In this document: piece by piece, positions 62,369 to 64,000 of the stretch
Position numbering within the stretch: the first letter of the stretch is position 1
How the letters are laid out: each line of letters starts with the position of its first letter
Assembly: GCA_017429985.1 (NCBI GenBank)
Contig: JAFRNW010000031.1
Coordinates: forward strand, 1-64,000
Length of the DNA stretch: 64,000 bases
Source of the DNA: Clostridia bacterium
GTDB lineage: Bacteria; Bacillota; Clostridia; Christensenellales; CAG-138
Direction: 5' to 3'
Notes under the pieces: generated by a model
What the model was told of the DNA's origin: nothing
The model's input: the letters and a program-made list of their open reading frames with translations, nothing else
Databases searched by the model: none
Program-made: the position numbers and the translations under genes

Positions 62369-63622
62369 TTACAGGAACAGTCCGATAAAACCCGCAAATG
62401 CAAGAATCGTTGTGAATGCGATGGAAACGAATGTCAGCACAAGATGCGCGATAAAGATCTTGTCTCTGTCTACCGTCTCCGGATACATGGCTATCGTCAA
62501 TGAACCGAGGACCGAGAACGGGCTGTAAAAGGCGCTGTTTGCACCGGCGCAAACCCCGGCTATCAGCATGTTGGCGGTTATACCCTGACCCATCGTTGCG
62601 GCTATATTGCCTGCAACCGGAATGAGCGTCGGCATCACCACGCCCGAGGAACTGGTCACGATTGCAAGAAGACCTGAAAGAAGTGCCATGATGCCCGTGC
62701 CGGTCTTAGGGGTAATAAACCGCATGATCGTCTTGGAGATCAGATCGATGCCGCCCGCATGACTGACGAGTGTGATCAGCATGAACATACCGGCTACAAG
62801 CATCAGTGTATTCCAGTTGACCGTAGCGATGGCGCTCCTGTCTTTCATCACTCCGAATATGAGCAGGATGGCAGCCCCAACCATCGCGACAGTTGCGACA
62901 TCCAGGCCAAGAACGATGACGCAGAATATCACGCACGCTATGACAGCCGTCGTCAGCTTCTGGTAGAGGTCCATTCCCGGTATGGGCTGCTGCGTCTGAG
63001 TGGATGCAACGTCTGCGGCTTTGTGACCTCCCCGGAAGAAATAAATTGCCACAGCCTCTGCCGTCATGATCAGAATATACGGGATATACATGCGTATGTA
63101 GCCGGTCGCGCCTGCTGCTTCGGCAAAACCCGAAGCAATGATGCCGTTTGTTGCGATAGGAGACATCCCCCCTGCCCCTGCTCCCGCTTCTATCATCACA
63201 CCCATCATGAACGCGGAAAGACCGGTCTCTGCACAGATTCCCATAGCGATCGGCATGATCATTGGAGCGATTCCCGGGCCGGCCCCTGCGGCGGACAGAA
63301 TAAATGTCAGCAAAAATATGAACAGTGGTATCAAGCGAGTGCGCCCATGAAGAAGTCTTATAAGTCTCTTGGCGATGATCTCCATCGTACCGTTTGCCCC
63401 AGCCATGCCGAAAAGCAATGTCACCGCGAGCATCATAAAGAATATCTTCGATGGCCATCCGAGCGTGTAGATGTCTGTCAGGGTCATGTCGGGCATGAAA
63501 AACTGTACCAGAATAAAGCTGGTGATCATCGCGACAAGACCGCAGTTGACTCTTGTCAGTATTCCTATGACGACAGTGATCAAAAACAGTATCAGAGATA
63601 ATAATGCGAGATCCATAAGCAT
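62369..63622 (-). CDS. SLC13/MatC-like anion permease
   Basis: The 417-residue polytopic protein has about 11-12 membrane segments and the duplicated architecture of the ion transporter superfamily. Repeats carry the re-entrant motifs AGAGPGIAPMIMPIA and SSSGVVMPTLIPVAG, and GANSAFYSPFSVLGS near the end. The N-terminus resembles the dicarboxylate carrier MatC domain. It likely imports a di- or monocarboxylate with Na+ or H+; the substrate is not determinable. It stands alone. Either of two ATGs (63622, 63616) could be used. Confidence 0.85.
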   Translation of the reverse strand: MLMDLALLSLILFLITVVIGILTRVNCGLVAMITSFILVQFFMPDMTLTDIYTLGWPSKIFFMMLAVTLLFGMAGANGTMEIIAKRLIRLLHGRTRLIPLFIFLLTFILSAAGAGPGIAPMIMPIAMGICAETGLSAFMMGVMIEAGAGAGGMSPIATNGIIASGFAEAAGATGYIRMYIPYILIMTAEAVAIYFFRGGHKAADVASTQTQQPIPGMDLYQKLTTAVIACVIFCVIVLGLDVATVAMVGAAILLIFGVMKDRSAIATVNWNTLMLVAGMFMLITLVSHAGGIDLISKTIMRFITPKTGTGIMALLSGLLAIVTSSSGVVMPTLIPVAGNIAATMGQGITANMLIAGVCAGANSAFYSPFSVLGSLTIAMYPETVDRDKIFIAHLVLTFVSIAFTTILAFAGFIGLFL

Positions 63623-63691
63623 GATTCCCTTGAAAGCATCTTCATCGCAAGGCGCGTGAAAGGCATCCCGGTCACGTTCGGGATATTTTTT

Positions 63692-63720
63692 ATGTTACTT
63701 TTTATCAGCCGATTTGTCTA
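63692..63720 (-). promoter_or_regulatory. Tentative promoter of the SLC13-type gene
   Basis: Minus strand -35 TAGACA (63715-63720), 17 bp spacer, -10 TAACAT (63692-63697). ATCCCG and CGGGAT (63665-63670, 63679-63684) form an inverted repeat just downstream. Confidence 0.4.
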
Positions 63721-63860
63721 CACTCAACTCTATCCTCAAAGAGCGGAGAAAGCAGCGAATACGAGAATCGGATCTGTTATGTCCGGCATTTTCGTACCAT
63801 GATTAATATCGCTCAGAAGGAAGTCCGAAAGGAAACAGCCTTCCTTCAGCGGAGATCACA

Positions 63861-63908
63861 ATAAAAGCACCTGCCGGGAAACGCAAGCGTTCCTATCGCG
63901 CAGGTGCT
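63861..63908 (-). terminator. Terminator of ssrA
   Basis: Minus strand: AGCACCTGC pairs with GCAGGTGCT, enclosing an inner GGAACGC/GCGTTTCC stem, followed by TTTTATT. Confidence 0.88.
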
Positions 63909-63913
63909 CAATG

Positions 63914-64000
63914 TGGTGGAGGCGGGGAGAGTCGAACTCCCGTCCGAAAAGCTGTCAGTAAGAATTTCTACGAGCGTAGGCAACGTCTTGATTTCCTCGC
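63914..64000 (-). ncRNA. ssrA: tmRNA (transfer-messenger RNA), 3' part
   Basis: Read on the minus strand, the last 87 bases end in GACGGGAGTTCGACTCTCCCC, then GCCTCCACCA: the T-arm and acceptor 3' strand of tmRNA with encoded CCA. The tag-coding part and 5' end lie outside the window. tmRNA rescues stalled ribosomes together with SmpB. Confidence 0.93.

Overview
The window is chromosomal DNA from a Gram-positive anaerobe, most likely a member of class Clostridia in or near the Lachnospiraceae. The evidence is a PolC-type replicative polymerase, RNase Y, an IreB-RuvX-DUF1292 operon, HemZ, a bifunctional RelA/SpoT enzyme, the pta-ackA acetate pathway, MEP-pathway isoprenoid genes and strong AGGAGG-type ribosome binding sites. 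The placement is by gene content and order, not by a search. By eye the DNA is GC-rich for the phylum, apart from an AT-richer stretch at about 42.6-44.5 kb. No sporulation gene, prophage, insertion sequence or CRISPR array was seen.

Layout. 1-317: tRNA cluster Lys-Gly-Gly-Lys. 0.4-2.9 kb: an XRE regulator, then yqeC-yqeB (selenium-dependent molybdenum hydroxylase maturation) and a tiny Cys-rich protein. 3.0-8.0 kb: a VanW/G5 wall protein, recX-nnr and a convergent alanine racemase. 8.1-13.8 kb: rsmD-coaD-coiled-coil protein, tmcAL, pta-ackA. 13.8-21.2 kb: recJ-apt-relA-dtd-MBL-hemZ. 21.3-26.0 kb: hisS-aspS-trxA-cysteine desulfurase. 26.1-27.5 kb: yajC and ireB-ruvX-DUF1292. 27.7-39.8 kb: rpsB-tsf, then pyrH-frr-uppS-cdsA-dxr-rseP-ispG-polC, joining translation, mRNA turnover, lipid carrier and isoprenoid synthesis, and replication. 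39.9-42.6 kb: rny behind a candidate attenuator, a dipeptidase and tRNA-Trp. 42.7-47.7 kb: accessory stretch with a P-loop NTPase, a 0.6 kb gap and a large secreted protein. 47.7-49.3 kb: rnhA and a XerS-like recombinase with a dif-like site just upstream. 49.3-58.1 kb: minus-strand operon miaB-ylbF-mutS-mutL-miaA-Met-gamma-lyase family-hypothetical. 58.1-63.6 kb: TetR/DegV divergent pair, SGNH hydrolase, DUF1836 regulator, two membrane proteins. 63.9-64.0 kb: 3' end of tmRNA (ssrA).

The most notable signals are: (1) an intrinsic terminator directly upstream of the rny ribosome binding site, with an 11-nt exact complement at the predicted 5' end of the same transcript; (2) a perfect 15-bp inverted repeat with a 6-bp centre and no U-tract, 47 bp upstream of the XerS-like recombinase, resembling a single-recombinase dif site; (3) a PolC whose first proofreading-exonuclease aspartate reads as tyrosine; (4) paired operator-like repeats around the degV promoter and a perfect palindrome at the DUF1836 promoter. 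Everything here was read by eye; no alignment or folding was run.
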